Below are positions 6,670 through 13,352 of a stretch of DNA of 13,352 bases, piece by piece (positions within the stretch are counted from its first letter, which is position 1; every line of letters begins with the position of its first letter). The stretch is from assembly GCA_003542295.1 (NCBI GenBank), contig DPKX01000135.1:4813-18164 (forward strand), written 5' to 3'. This stretch comes from Candidatus Atribacter hydrocarboniphilus (lineage in GTDB: Bacteria > Atribacterota > Atribacteria > Atribacterales > Atribacteraceae). The translations under genes and the position numbers were made by a program. A model generated the notes under the pieces. The model saw only the letters and a program-made list of their open reading frames with translations. It was not told the DNA's origin and searched no databases.

Positions 6670-7877
6670 TTAATACTCTCTTTTAATAATTTGAGCAAGT
6701 TTTTCCTGGGTTTGCCACTGTCCAAAGAGGAAACCATATCGGGCTATCTTCCCCAAAACATGCCTCAAAAATGCTGACATGCTCGTAGGTTGAGCATTAG
6801 ATAAACGAGTTCCAGGAAGAGGAAGGAAAGAATGAGCATGAATTTTTGCTCCTTGCTTTATAAGCTTCTGGATGGATTCAACGGTTTCTTTTTCATCTTC
6901 TTCTATTTCTCCAGGGAGGCCAAAAATAAAATCAACGGCTACCCGGAAGCCATTTTGAATGGCTAGATCCACCGCTGAAAAAACCTGTTCTCGGGAATGA
7001 CCTCGATGAAGGGTTTTTAATAACCGATTACTCCCAGTTTGTCCGCCAAAAACCAGAGTTTTACTATCAGAAAATTTTTTTAAAATTTGTATTGACTCAA
7101 GAGTGATAAACTCGGGACGGATTTCAGAGGGAAAAGATCCAAAAAAAATTCGACCTGTCTCACCAATAATTTTTTTAATCCCTTCCAAGAGGGAAAAAAG
7201 AGAATTCAGGTTTAAAGATCGTCCATCAACCGAATCATAAGCTAAAGCGTTTGGCGTGATGAAACGGATATCAGTCAAATTTTTTTTCTTCATTTCTCGG
7301 CAATACTCAAAAATGGCTTCAAGACTGCGATGTCGAACATCGGTTCCAAATAACGAGCTTGTCTGGCAGAAATAACATCCATAGGGACATCCACGGGTAA
7401 TCTCGATGAAGCCATATTTACCCAGTTTAATAGGGGAGGGAGAGTAGAGATCAAGATGAACCCGCTGATTTGATTTAAGGATCACCGGGTTCATAACGGA
7501 AAAATCATTTATAGCACATGAGATTATCTCTTGAATGAAGTCTTCAGCTTCTCCTATAACCATCCAATCAGCAAGACTTTGGAAGGATTCTGGTTCTGCC
7601 GATATGTGAGGACCTCCAAGACAAATTTTAACTTGTGGATTAATGGATTTACACTTTATTAAAAGAGGCTGAACTTGTTCACAATCAGGAGTCATAACTG
7701 ATATCAATATTAAACCAGATTGGTGATGAGCGAGAGCAGAGAACAGTTCAACCTCTTTTGAACAAAAAAAAACTGAAGCTGGTTCCATAAGGGATGGTTT
7801 TGTAATGCTCCTATTAGGACGTTCAAACTATTTTTATTTTTAGCCGGATAATAGACGAATATTGGATATTTTTCCAT
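6670..7877 (-). CDS. B12-binding/radical SAM protein, MJ_1487-like, with a frameshift at a 9-base homopolymer
   Basis: The uninterrupted frame (6670-7788, 372 residues) contains GGPH (58-61 of that frame) of a B12-binding-type domain and the radical SAM motif C-P-Y-G-C-Y-F-C (C134, C138, C141), followed by a TIM-barrel half ending in F-G-L-P-G-E and a basic C-terminus. This order fits the MJ_1487 family of B12-binding/radical SAM proteins. Its apparent start at 7788 is too short at the front and has no binding site. In the neighbouring frame an ATG at 7877 opens a 55-codon frame (stop 7710-7712) whose first 38 residues supply the missing N-terminal strand and helix (IFVYYP, then NSLNVLIGAL). 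The two frames join at nine T residues in the coding strand (7764-7772); one extra T gives a 402-residue protein. The 7877 ATG lies 11 bases after the upstream stop. Substrate unknown; members are predicted methyltransferases or related SAM enzymes. Confidence 0.8.
7764..7772 (-). other. Nine-T homopolymer at the frame junction of the radical SAM gene
   Basis: The coding strand reads CAG, nine T, GTTC. The upstream frame gives Q-F-F-F-V-Q and ends 55 codons from the ATG; the downstream frame needs Q-F-F-F-C-S-K-E, which is a net gain of one T. The run contains U-UUU-UUU, a valid slippery heptamer for -1 ribosomal shifting, and is long enough for transcriptional slippage. A sequencing or assembly error, or a true mutation, would look the same. 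Confidence 0.75.
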
Positions 7878-7888
7878 GAATAGTTTGG

Positions 7889-8326
7889 TTAATGACGATT
7901 TTGGTCGAGATATTCTTTGGCTATTTGGGATACGGTTTTAATAAATTCTCGGCATTTTAAGTGCATATTATTTTTTCGATACTCATTTAATCCTTCTTCA
8001 GTATTCATGGGAACACCAATTAAATCAATGCAATCTATGGCTCCTAATTCTTTTTTTACATCATTTATGAAGTGTTCTACTAATAAATAGAGATCGTCCC
8101 GGGTTTTTTTATCATTCCCCTGGTCACGCCCGAATTCTAAACCCAAGGCCATAATTGAACCGGTTATAGCCCCACAGACATCACCGGTATGACCTAACCC
8201 ACCCCCAAAACCGGTTGCCAACCGAGGGAAGAAATGGCAAGTTTTTCCTAAATGATCGCACAATCCCAATAATGTTGACTCACAACAATTAAATCCTTGT
8301 TGATGGTATTCAGTTGCTTCTGGCAT
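7889..8326 (-). CDS. C_GCAxxG_C_C family putative redox-active protein
   Basis: 145 residues. The family pattern is present: G-F-N-C-C-E-S (11-17) with tandem C14-C15, P-R-L-A-T-G-F-G-G-G (34-43), the core C-G-A-I-T-G (51-56) followed by MALGLEFGR, then single cysteines at C99 and C125. Members are small proteins of anaerobes, predicted from their conserved cysteines to be redox-active or metal-binding; no enzymatic role is established to my knowledge. Extra cysteines here are C23 and C30. The start is firm: AGGAGG lies about nine bases before the ATG. The downstream radical SAM gene begins 11 bases after its stop and has no clear binding site, so the two are probably co-transcribed and translationally coupled. 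No signal peptide or membrane segment is seen. Confidence 0.88.
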   Translation of the reverse strand: MPEATEYHQQGFNCCESTLLGLCDHLGKTCHFFPRLATGFGGGLGHTGDVCGAITGSIMALGLEFGRDQGNDKKTRDDLYLLVEHFINDVKKELGAIDCIDLIGVPMNTEEGLNEYRKNNMHLKCREFIKTVSQIAKEYLDQNRH

Positions 8327-8378
8327 ACTCTATCTCCTCCTATTACCAATTTTTTCAAATTTCTCTCAATACTACCAG

Positions 8379-8407
8379 ATTTAAAAGGAGATGAAAACCT
8401 ACTTCAA
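8379..8407 (-). promoter_or_regulatory. Possible promoter for the minus-strand redox/radical SAM pair
   Basis: Read on the minus strand, TTGAAG (8407-8402) and TTAAAT (8384-8379) each match sigma-70 hexamers at four of six positions with the ideal 17-base spacing. They lie about 50 bases before the start of the C_GCAxxG_C_C gene. The match is modest in AT-rich DNA. Confidence 0.33.
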
Positions 8408-8474
8408 TTAATGGTAGACTCATATTAGAATATAACAATTTAAATTGATGATAGAATTTAGCGGTGAAGAACTC

Positions 8475-8503
8475 TTGCGAATGTTTTGACCACTGCCTAT
8501 TAT
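8475..8503 (+). promoter_or_regulatory. Candidate promoter for the malic enzyme-fumarase operon
   Basis: TTGCGA (8475-8480, four of six) and TATTAT (8498-8503, five of six) are separated by exactly 17 bases. Transcription would begin near 8510, leaving a leader of about 170 bases before the malic enzyme ATG. The rest of the 357-base region 8327-8683 holds no supportable gene, only this site, the opposing candidate promoter and the inverted repeats listed separately. Confidence 0.4.
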
Positions 8504-8560
8504 TATGACAATGAAATTTACAAAAGAGTTGTTTAAAATTTTGGGAAAACCGTTAAAAAA

Positions 8561-8618
8561 TTAGTGATGCTTAGTGCTTATAGTGTCACCAGATGAGATT
8601 CTCATGCGGAAAAGCACT
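8561..8618 (+). repeat. TAGTG direct repeats and nested inverted repeat in the malic enzyme leader
   Basis: TAGTG occurs three times at 8562, 8572 and 8581, spaced about one helical turn apart. AGTGCTT (8573-8579) pairs perfectly with AAGCACT (8612-8618), enclosing GTG/CAC (8583-8589) and ATGAG/CTCAT (8593-8605), so the RNA could form a closed stem with two small hairpins inside. No T-run follows, so it is not a terminator. It could be an operator array, a structured leader or chance; no riboswitch class is recognised. Confidence 0.35.
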
Positions 8619-8683
8619 GCTCAGGATGAGTTTTTATTCATTACCGTCTTTAAAGAATAGTTTTTTACCTAAGGAGACTTCTA

Positions 8684-10018
8684 ATGCAAAAGAAAACCGA
8701 AAGGGAATTGAATCAACCGTTAATAGAAGCGATGAAGCTTCATGAGTTTTACCAAGGAAAGATAGAAATGAATTTAAAATGCCCGGTAAGGTCCTACCAT
8801 GATTTTGCCATATGGTATACCCCAGGAGTTGCCGAAGTGTGCAAAGCAATAGTGCGTGATCCTATGCTCTCCTATGAATATACCAATCGATGGAACACTG
8901 TGGCGGTGATTTCGAACGGAACAAGAGTTTTAGGCTTGGGAAATATTGGTCCAGAAGCTGCAATGCCGGTAATGGAAGGAAAATCACTTTTATTTCGTTA
9001 TTTAGGAGGAGTAGATTCTTGGCCGCTCTGCTTGAAGACTCAAAACACCGAAGAATTAATACAAATCGTCCAATCCCTTGAACCGAGTTTTGGAGGGATT
9101 AATCTTGAAGATATATCGCAACCGGAGTGTTTTACTGTTTTAGAGACTTTACAAAAAAGCATGAAAATACCGGTTTGGCATGATGACCAACAGGGAACTG
9201 CCTTAGTCACGGTTGCGGGGGTATTGGGAGCAGTTGAAGTTGTACAAAAACCCTTGGATAAAATTCGAGTTGCATTGGTAGGGGCAGGTGCATCGAATAT
9301 CCGAATTGCTCATTTACTTATAAAAGCTGGAGTTCTTGCCGAAAACATTGTCCTTTGCGATCGAAGTGGGACACTTCATCGAGAAAGAAAGGACTTAGAA
9401 GAAAATCATCCCTGGAAATGGGAACTGTGCCAAATGACCAATGGCGATAACTTAAAAGGTGGAAAAGCTGAAGCAATTGCCAATCGAGATTTGCTTATAG
9501 CCTTGTCGACGCCGGGTCCTGGTGTAATCAAACCAGAATGGATTCAAACCATGGAAAAAGATGCCATTGTATTTGCTTGTGCCAATCCTAATCCGGAAAT
9601 ATGGCCTTGGGAAGCGAAGGAAGCTGGAGCTAAAATTGTTGCGACTGGACGGTCGGATTTCCCAAATCAGGTGAATAATTCATTGGGATTCCCGGGATTA
9701 TTTCGAGGTATTCTTTCGGTTCAATCAACATGCATTAATGACGATATGTGTATAGCAGCTTCCAAGGCTATTTATCGATTTGCGCAGAAAAGAGGACTCC
9801 ATCCTGATTATATAATTCCCAGTATGGAAGAGTGGCAGTTGTTCATTGAAGAGGCTTTAGCAGTTGCTCAGGTTGCTGTTGAACAAAATCATGCACAGAA
9901 AAAGAAAGATTTTAATGAACTTCGGAAAGAAGTTGAGAAAATTATCCAGAGAGCCCAGGATATGGTGAAAGATTTAGTAAAATTAGATTATATTCCTCTT
10001 CCTCAGGAGAAGCAATGA
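8684..10018 (+). CDS. Malic enzyme (NAD(P)-dependent malate dehydrogenase, decarboxylating)
   Basis: 444 residues, in the range of short bacterial malic enzymes. It converts malate to pyruvate and CO2 with reduction of NAD(P). Visible marks: catalytic Y45 in YTPGV; GLGNIGPEAAMPVMEGK ending in catalytic K100; metal-binding FGGINLEDI (E142, D143) and HDD (D167, D168); NPNPE (301-305); TGRSDFPNQVNN (321-332). Several positions differ from the usual pattern: HDDQQGTA where HDDQHGTA is common, SNG (77-79) where SDG is common, and GAGASN (200-205) where the nucleotide-binding loop is normally GAGAAG or GAGAAA. D226 at the end of the second dinucleotide-fold strand would favour NAD over NADP. All core catalytic residues are kept, so activity is expected. 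AAGGAG lies seven bases before the ATG. The stop overlaps the start of the fumarase alpha gene. The last ~50 residues form a charged helix. Confidence 0.93.
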   Translation: MQKKTERELNQPLIEAMKLHEFYQGKIEMNLKCPVRSYHDFAIWYTPGVAEVCKAIVRDPMLSYEYTNRWNTVAVISNGTRVLGLGNIGPEAAMPVMEGKSLLFRYLGGVDSWPLCLKTQNTEELIQIVQSLEPSFGGINLEDISQPECFTVLETLQKSMKIPVWHDDQQGTALVTVAGVLGAVEVVQKPLDKIRVALVGAGASNIRIAHLLIKAGVLAENIVLCDRSGTLHRERKDLEENHPWKWELCQMTNGDNLKGGKAEAIANRDLLIALSTPGPGVIKPEWIQTMEKDAIVFACANPNPEIWPWEAKEAGAKIVATGRSDFPNQVNNSLGFPGLFRGILSVQSTCINDDMCIAASKAIYRFAQKRGLHPDYIIPSMEEWQLFIEEALAVAQVAVEQNHAQKKKDFNELRKEVEKIIQRAQDMVKDLVKLDYIPLPQEKQ

Positions 10019-10860
10019 TGAAATATATTTCGCACGAAGATCTGATATCGCCTTTGGAAAGCGCTTTGATAGAGATGAATATAAAGAGTTCAGAGAAACT
10101 ACAAAATTGCATGATGGAAGCACTAACTCAGGAAAAAAGCGATTCCGCTCGTGAAATGTTTTCCGAAATAATAGAAAACTATGTAATTGCCCAAGAAGAG
10201 TGCCTTCCTCTTTGCCAGGATACTGGTATGGTTATGGCAGAAGTATCAATGGGCATTGAAGTTGTGTTGACGGGGGGAACCTTTCAAGAGGCTTTGGATG
10301 AAGCTATACGTCGAGCCTATCAAAAAAGCTATTTCCGAAAGTCAGTTTTAACGGACCCCTTAATCGGAAAGAATACTGGGGATAATACTCCTGGGATTGT
10401 ATTTATTCAACAAACTCATGGAGACGAGCTTCAGGTCAATCTTCTAGTTAAAGGTGGTGGATGCGATAATATTAGTGCCTTAAAAATGATGACCCCAGGA
10501 ATTGATCCTGATGAAATAAAAAAATTTATCTTGCAGGAGCTGGATAAAAACGCCAGTCGAGCCTGTCCACCACTAATTATTGGTGTTGGAATCGGAGGAA
10601 ACGCTGCTTATGCTTTGTATCTTGCTTCCCGTGCCCTTGGGCGTCCCTTAGGGACCCCTAATCATTGTAAAGAGTACCGTCAATGGGAAGAACAGTGGAA
10701 AAATGAAATTAACCAACTGGGGATAGGTCCTCAAGGGGTAGGAGGTAGGGTGACTTGTTTAGAGGTTCATATTGAGAGTTACCCAACCCATATAGCCAGC
10801 CTTCCGGTTGGTATGGTTTGTTCCTGTCATGTTTTTCGTCAAAAGAAGTTATCTTGGTGA
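10015..10860 (+). CDS. fumA: Class I fumarate hydratase, alpha subunit (or related Fe-S hydro-lyase)
   Basis: 281 residues, the normal size for the alpha (N-terminal) subunit of two-part class I fumarases and tartrate dehydratases, which interconvert fumarate and malate with an oxygen-sensitive [4Fe-4S] cluster. The three expected cluster cysteines are present: C67 in LCQDTG, C184 in ACPP and C271 in SCH. G-V-G-I-G-G (190-195) and P-T-H-I-A-S-L-P-V (257-265) also fit. An unusual point is GGGCDN (147-152), where GGGSEN is the common form, adding C150 near the active region. Further cysteines are C248 and C269. The ATG at 10015 overlaps the malic enzyme stop by four bases (a second ATG follows at 10018), with AGGAG five bases upstream. 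Tartrate dehydratase cannot be excluded by sequence; the malic enzyme neighbour makes fumarase the better reading. Confidence 0.88.
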   Translation: MMKYISHEDLISPLESALIEMNIKSSEKLQNCMMEALTQEKSDSAREMFSEIIENYVIAQEECLPLCQDTGMVMAEVSMGIEVVLTGGTFQEALDEAIRRAYQKSYFRKSVLTDPLIGKNTGDNTPGIVFIQQTHGDELQVNLLVKGGGCDNISALKMMTPGIDPDEIKKFILQELDKNASRACPPLIIGVGIGGNAAYALYLASRALGRPLGTPNHCKEYRQWEEQWKNEINQLGIGPQGVGGRVTCLEVHIESYPTHIASLPVGMVCSCHVFRQKKLSW

Positions 10861-10865
10861 TCAGA

Positions 10866-11441
10866 ATGAAACCTATTAATGAATATATTTTAAAAACTCC
10901 TTTGACTATTGATGATATTTTAATCTTGCATAGTGGTGATAAGGTGTTATTGAATGGAGAAGTGTATTGCGCTCGTGATGCCACACATCGTCGAATGATT
11001 GCTGATATTAAAGCGGAATTAGAGCTCCCTTTTCTTTTAATGAATTCAACTTTTTACTATGCTGGTCCAAGTCCAGCACCGCCAGGCAAAATTATTGGTT
11101 CGGTTGGGCCAACAACGTCAAGCCGCATGGACCAATTTTTGGAATATTTTCTTCAAAGGGGTTTAAGGGCGACTATTGGCAAGGGTGAACGAAGCTCTGA
11201 GATAAAAAAACTTCTTGAAAAATATAGTTCAGTGTATTTTATTACTTGCGGTGGTGCAGCAGCCTATTTATCCAGTTTTGTTGTTCGTTCCGATTTGTTA
11301 GGATATGAAGATTTAGGAGCTCAAGCTTTAATTCGACTTTGGGTTCGGGATTTCCCATTATTAGTTGCCTATGATTGTTATGGTGGAGATCTTTTTGAGT
11401 CAGGGAAAATACATCATCGTAGAATCAACCTTATAGAATAA
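10866..11441 (+). CDS. fumB: Class I fumarate hydratase, beta subunit (or related Fe-S hydro-lyase)
   Basis: 191 residues from the ATG at 10866. The frame is open back to 10818, but that start lies inside the alpha gene without a binding site, while GGTGATC precedes 10866 by a few bases. Family marks include GDKVLLNGEVYCARDATHRRM near the N-terminus, GPTTSSRMD (the conserved substrate-site loop), IGKGERS, an ITCGGAAAYL segment, EDLGAQA and the closing DFPLLVAYDCYGGDLF. This C-terminal type subunit completes the alpha subunit encoded just upstream (alpha stop 10858-10860, five bases before this ATG), so a heteromeric enzyme is expected. Together with malic enzyme it forms a fumarate-malate-pyruvate route. 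As with the alpha subunit, tartrate dehydratase is the main alternative. No strong terminator follows; only T-runs with a 3 bp stem are seen. Confidence 0.88.
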   Translation: MKPINEYILKTPLTIDDILILHSGDKVLLNGEVYCARDATHRRMIADIKAELELPFLLMNSTFYYAGPSPAPPGKIIGSVGPTTSSRMDQFLEYFLQRGLRATIGKGERSSEIKKLLEKYSSVYFITCGGAAAYLSSFVVRSDLLGYEDLGAQALIRLWVRDFPLLVAYDCYGGDLFESGKIHHRRINLIE

Positions 11442-11492
11442 GGATTAGTACTATCTTTTTTGGAGACCCTATTACCAGGCTTTTTTTGAACA

Positions 11493-11636
11493 GTGGATTA
11501 TTTGACGGATATACGTCAGTCCAATATAATACCTACCCAGAGTTTGCTGGAAGATGGAATTTTGATTTTTATAAAAAAAAGAATCCATTTTTTAGAACAA
11601 CAGGGACTTCCAGTATTCGATTGTGGAATAAGATGA
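11493..11636 (+). pseudogene. Doubtful 47-codon frame or gene remnant downstream of the fumarase genes
   Basis: From a GTG at 11493 a 47-codon frame runs to TGA at 11634. Its codon choice and its alternation of polar and hydrophobic residues (for example SLLEDGILIF, then HFLEQQGLPVFDCGIR) look protein-like. It lies in the same frame as the fumarase beta gene and is separated from it by that gene's stop, a short open piece (LETLLPGFF) and a TGA at 11487 just after a run of seven T. No ribosome binding site precedes the GTG. No family is recognised. It could be a decayed gene, a small protein gene or chance. The remainder of 11442-11846 shows only AT palindromes and T-runs. Confidence 0.25.
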
Positions 11637-11649
11637 GAATGAGGGGATA

Positions 11650-11665
11650 AAGTTTTTAAAAACTT
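11650..11665. repeat. 16-base perfect AT-rich palindrome
   Basis: AAGTTTTTAAAAACTT reads the same on both strands. A second, imperfect palindrome of similar composition (GGTTTTT followed by AAAAAACC) lies at 11757-11771. Neither leaves a proper hairpin loop, so they are unlikely terminators. They could be protein-binding sites or chance in AT-rich DNA upstream of the topoisomerase gene. Confidence 0.45.
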
Positions 11666-11846
11666 ATTTATCTGGCTTGACGAACTATAAAAAATAATAA
11701 AGAATGATATCCTTTATAGAACTTTTTCCATGTTAAATCGTTCGCAATTCATTTTTGGTTTTTAAAAAACCTGTCAAGTTTTTTCCACATTGCGGATTGG
11801 GAATCATTGTTAAATACATTTTTTTATATAGGAATCGAGGTAAGGT

Positions 11847-13352
11847 ATGGGTAAAACTCTGATCATTACTGAAAAACCAAGTGTCGCAAAAGATATAGCC
11901 AAAGTTTTAGGAAAATTTACCGATCGAAAAGAGTACTTGGAAAGCGAGAAATATTATATTACCTGGGCCATAGGCCATCTTATTACATTAGCCGAACCAG
12001 AAGATTACGAGAAAAGATTTAAGGTATGGAGATTAAGTCTTCTTCCTATTCTTCCTGATAAGTTTTTTTTAAAGCCGATTGCGAAAAATGAGAAAAGAAT
12101 AAAAATAATCAAAGATCTCCTTAAATCAGATGACGTTGAAGAAGTTATAAACGGATGTGATGCCGGGCGAGAAGGAGAACTTATATTTAGATATATTTAT
12201 GAATTTACCGAAAGCCAAAAGCCATTTAAAAGACTTTGGCTTTCATCAATGACTACAGCTGCAATCCGTCAATCGTTTGCTAATCTTATTCCTGGAGAGA
12301 GAATGGAACTATTAGCAGAAGCGGCCAAGTGCCGATCGGAAAGCGATTGGTTGGTGGGAATAAACGGAACCCGGGTATTTACTGCTCGCTTTAAAATTTT
12401 GTTGTCGGTTGGTAGGGTTCAGACTCCAACTTTAGCGATCTTGGTCCAACGAGAAAAAGAGATACAAGAGTTCAAACCAACACCTTATTGGGAAATATTT
12501 GCTGAATTTTCTTCACCCCAAGGGACTTATATGGGAAAATGGATTGATGGTGAAGATCGAGTTTACGATCAACAACAAGCCTTACAAATTGAGCAAAACG
12601 TTCAAGGGAAAAAAGGCAAAGTGATTGAGTTTTCTAATAAAAAAACCAAAGAACAGCATCCCCTTCTTTATGACCTTACTGAATTGCAGCGGGATGCGAA
12701 TAAAATTTTTGGTTTTTCTGCCAAAAGAACCCTTAATTCAGCTCAAAAACTCTATGAAGCCCGCAAACTGATTACTTATCCACGAACCGATTCCCGATAT
12801 CTTTCTAATGATTTGGTCGAACAGGTGACAACAGGATGGAATATGCTTCGAAAATGTGGCTTTGAAGAATTGACTCAAGATCCTTTTGACTCAAAAAAAG
12901 CGTTAAAGGATAGAAGGGTGTTTGATAATAGCCGAGTATCCGACCATCATGCCATCATTCCGACCGGAGAAAAAATTGATTGGGACACTCTGGGACGAGA
13001 TGACCAAAAAATTATGGATCTGATTTGCAAGCGATTTCTTTCGGTTTTTTATCCCGAGGCAATCTGGGCGCAGCGGCGAATTAAAACTGAGGTCAATAAT
13101 GAGAATTTTATTAGTAAATCGAAAGTGTTAGTTGAACCGGGATGGAGAAAAGTATACGGAAAAGAAGCCGGATCAGAAGAGGAGGAATTTCTCCCGGAAG
13201 TTGAAGTTGGAACAATGGTGACCACCGAAAAAGTTTGGGTTGAAGAAAAAGAAACCAAAGCACCACCACGTTATACTGAAGCATCTCTCCTTTCTGCTAT
13301 GGAGGGTGCAGGAAAATTTGTTGAAAACGAAGAGTTGCAAGAAATTATGAAA
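11847..13352 (+). CDS. topB: DNA topoisomerase III (type IA, TopB-like), 3' end beyond the window
   Basis: The frame opens with ATG at 11847 and stays open for 502 codons to the window edge, so the C-terminus is missing. Type IA topoisomerases cut one DNA strand through a tyrosine and relax or decatenate DNA. The N-terminal Toprim domain has T-E-K-P-S-V-A-K (8-15) and D-A-G-R-E-G-E (105-111), the TopB form with D105 and E109 among the metal and catalytic residues. S-V-G-R-V-Q-T-P-T-L lies mid-protein, and I-T-Y-P-R-T-D-S (309-316) carries catalytic Y311. Later, H-H-A-I-I-P-T and the P-R-Y-T-E-A-S-L segment are also typical. Any zinc or C-terminal domain lies outside the window. A GAGG sits six bases before the ATG. 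A possible -35 (TTGACG at 11677) has no good -10 partner, so the promoter is unresolved. The long gap upstream suggests its own transcription unit. Confidence 0.93.
   Translation, partial: MGKTLIITEKPSVAKDIAKVLGKFTDRKEYLESEKYYITWAIGHLITLAEPEDYEKRFKVWRLSLLPILPDKFFLKPIAKNEKRIKIIKDLLKSDDVEEVINGCDAGREGELIFRYIYEFTESQKPFKRLWLSSMTTAAIRQSFANLIPGERMELLAEAAKCRSESDWLVGINGTRVFTARFKILLSVGRVQTPTLAILVQREKEIQEFKPTPYWEIFAEFSSPQGTYMGKWIDGEDRVYDQQQALQIEQNVQGKKGKVIEFSNKKTKEQHPLLYDLTELQRDANKIFGFSAKRTLNSAQKLYEARKLITYPRTDSRYLSNDLVEQVTTGWNMLRKCGFEELTQDPFDSKKALKDRRVFDNSRVSDHHAIIPTGEKIDWDTLGRDDQKIMDLICKRFLSVFYPEAIWAQRRIKTEVNNENFISKSKVLVEPGWRKVYGKEAGSEEEEFLPEVEVGTMVTTEKVWVEEKETKAPPRYTEASLLSAMEGAGKFVENEELQEIMK

Noticed and set aside
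7710..7877. Independent 55-residue peptide gene
   Set aside because: Its N-terminal part completes the radical SAM protein, and its tail after the T9 run looks like out-of-frame sequence.
11471..11487. Terminator after the fumarase operon (CCT/AGG stem and seven T)
   Set aside because: The stem is only three base pairs.
11430..11650. Alternative open frame of about 73 codons overlapping the end of the fumarase beta gene
   Set aside because: It has no start with a binding site, overlaps a real gene in another frame, and its codons look less natural than the competing 47-codon frame.
11771..11786. Perfect TTGACA on the minus strand
   Set aside because: There is no -10 hexamer at suitable spacing and no minus-strand gene downstream.

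Overview
The window is a compact, AT-rich stretch of bacterial chromosome (about 35-40 % GC by eye) with short intergenic gaps and Shine-Dalgarno-led starts. The gene content suggests an anaerobe: an Fe-family alcohol dehydrogenase, a DUF2148 Cys-motif (Fe-S type) protein, a B12-binding/radical SAM protein, a C_GCAxxG_C_C redox protein, an oxygen-sensitive class I fumarase, malic enzyme and a TopB-type topoisomerase. Low GC, a DUF951 protein and the DAGREGE form of TopB fit a Firmicutes-like or deep-branching anaerobic lineage (Atribacterota, Thermotogota or similar). The phylum cannot be fixed from this sequence alone. No rRNA, tRNA, CRISPR array, insertion sequence or transposase was seen.

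Layout. (1) 155-1303: a stand-alone Fe-ADH. (2) 1403-6613: a plus-strand gene run of a DUF2148 protein, three Cys-free single-pass membrane proteins of unknown function (one a roughly 870-residue coiled coil ending in LysM), a nitroreductase-family flavoprotein and a DUF951 zinc-ribbon-like protein. It ends at a hairpin terminator (6618-6665). (3) 6670-8326: a convergent minus-strand pair of a C_GCAxxG_C_C protein and an MJ_1487-like B12/radical SAM protein whose frame breaks at a nine-base homopolymer. (4) 8684-11441: malic enzyme and the two fumarase subunits, tightly coupled, behind a 357-base divergent region with candidate promoters and a possible structured leader. (5) 11442-11846: 405 bases with no firm gene, only a doubtful 47-codon frame and AT palindromes. 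(6) 11847 to the end: the first 502 codons of a type IA topoisomerase (TopB), cut by the window edge.

How the genes may work together. Region 4 is a clear metabolic unit: fumarate to malate (fumarase), then malate to pyruvate, CO2 and NAD(P)H (malic enzyme). Region 2 holds the least understood material. A membrane protein with a charged linker and an unrecognised helical C-terminal domain, a 69-residue membrane protein and a very long membrane-anchored coiled coil with a LysM domain look like parts of one envelope structure. The strongest observations for follow-up are that envelope cassette, the homopolymer frameshift in the radical SAM gene, and residue changes at normally conserved positions in the Fe-ADH, malic enzyme and fumarase alpha subunit.
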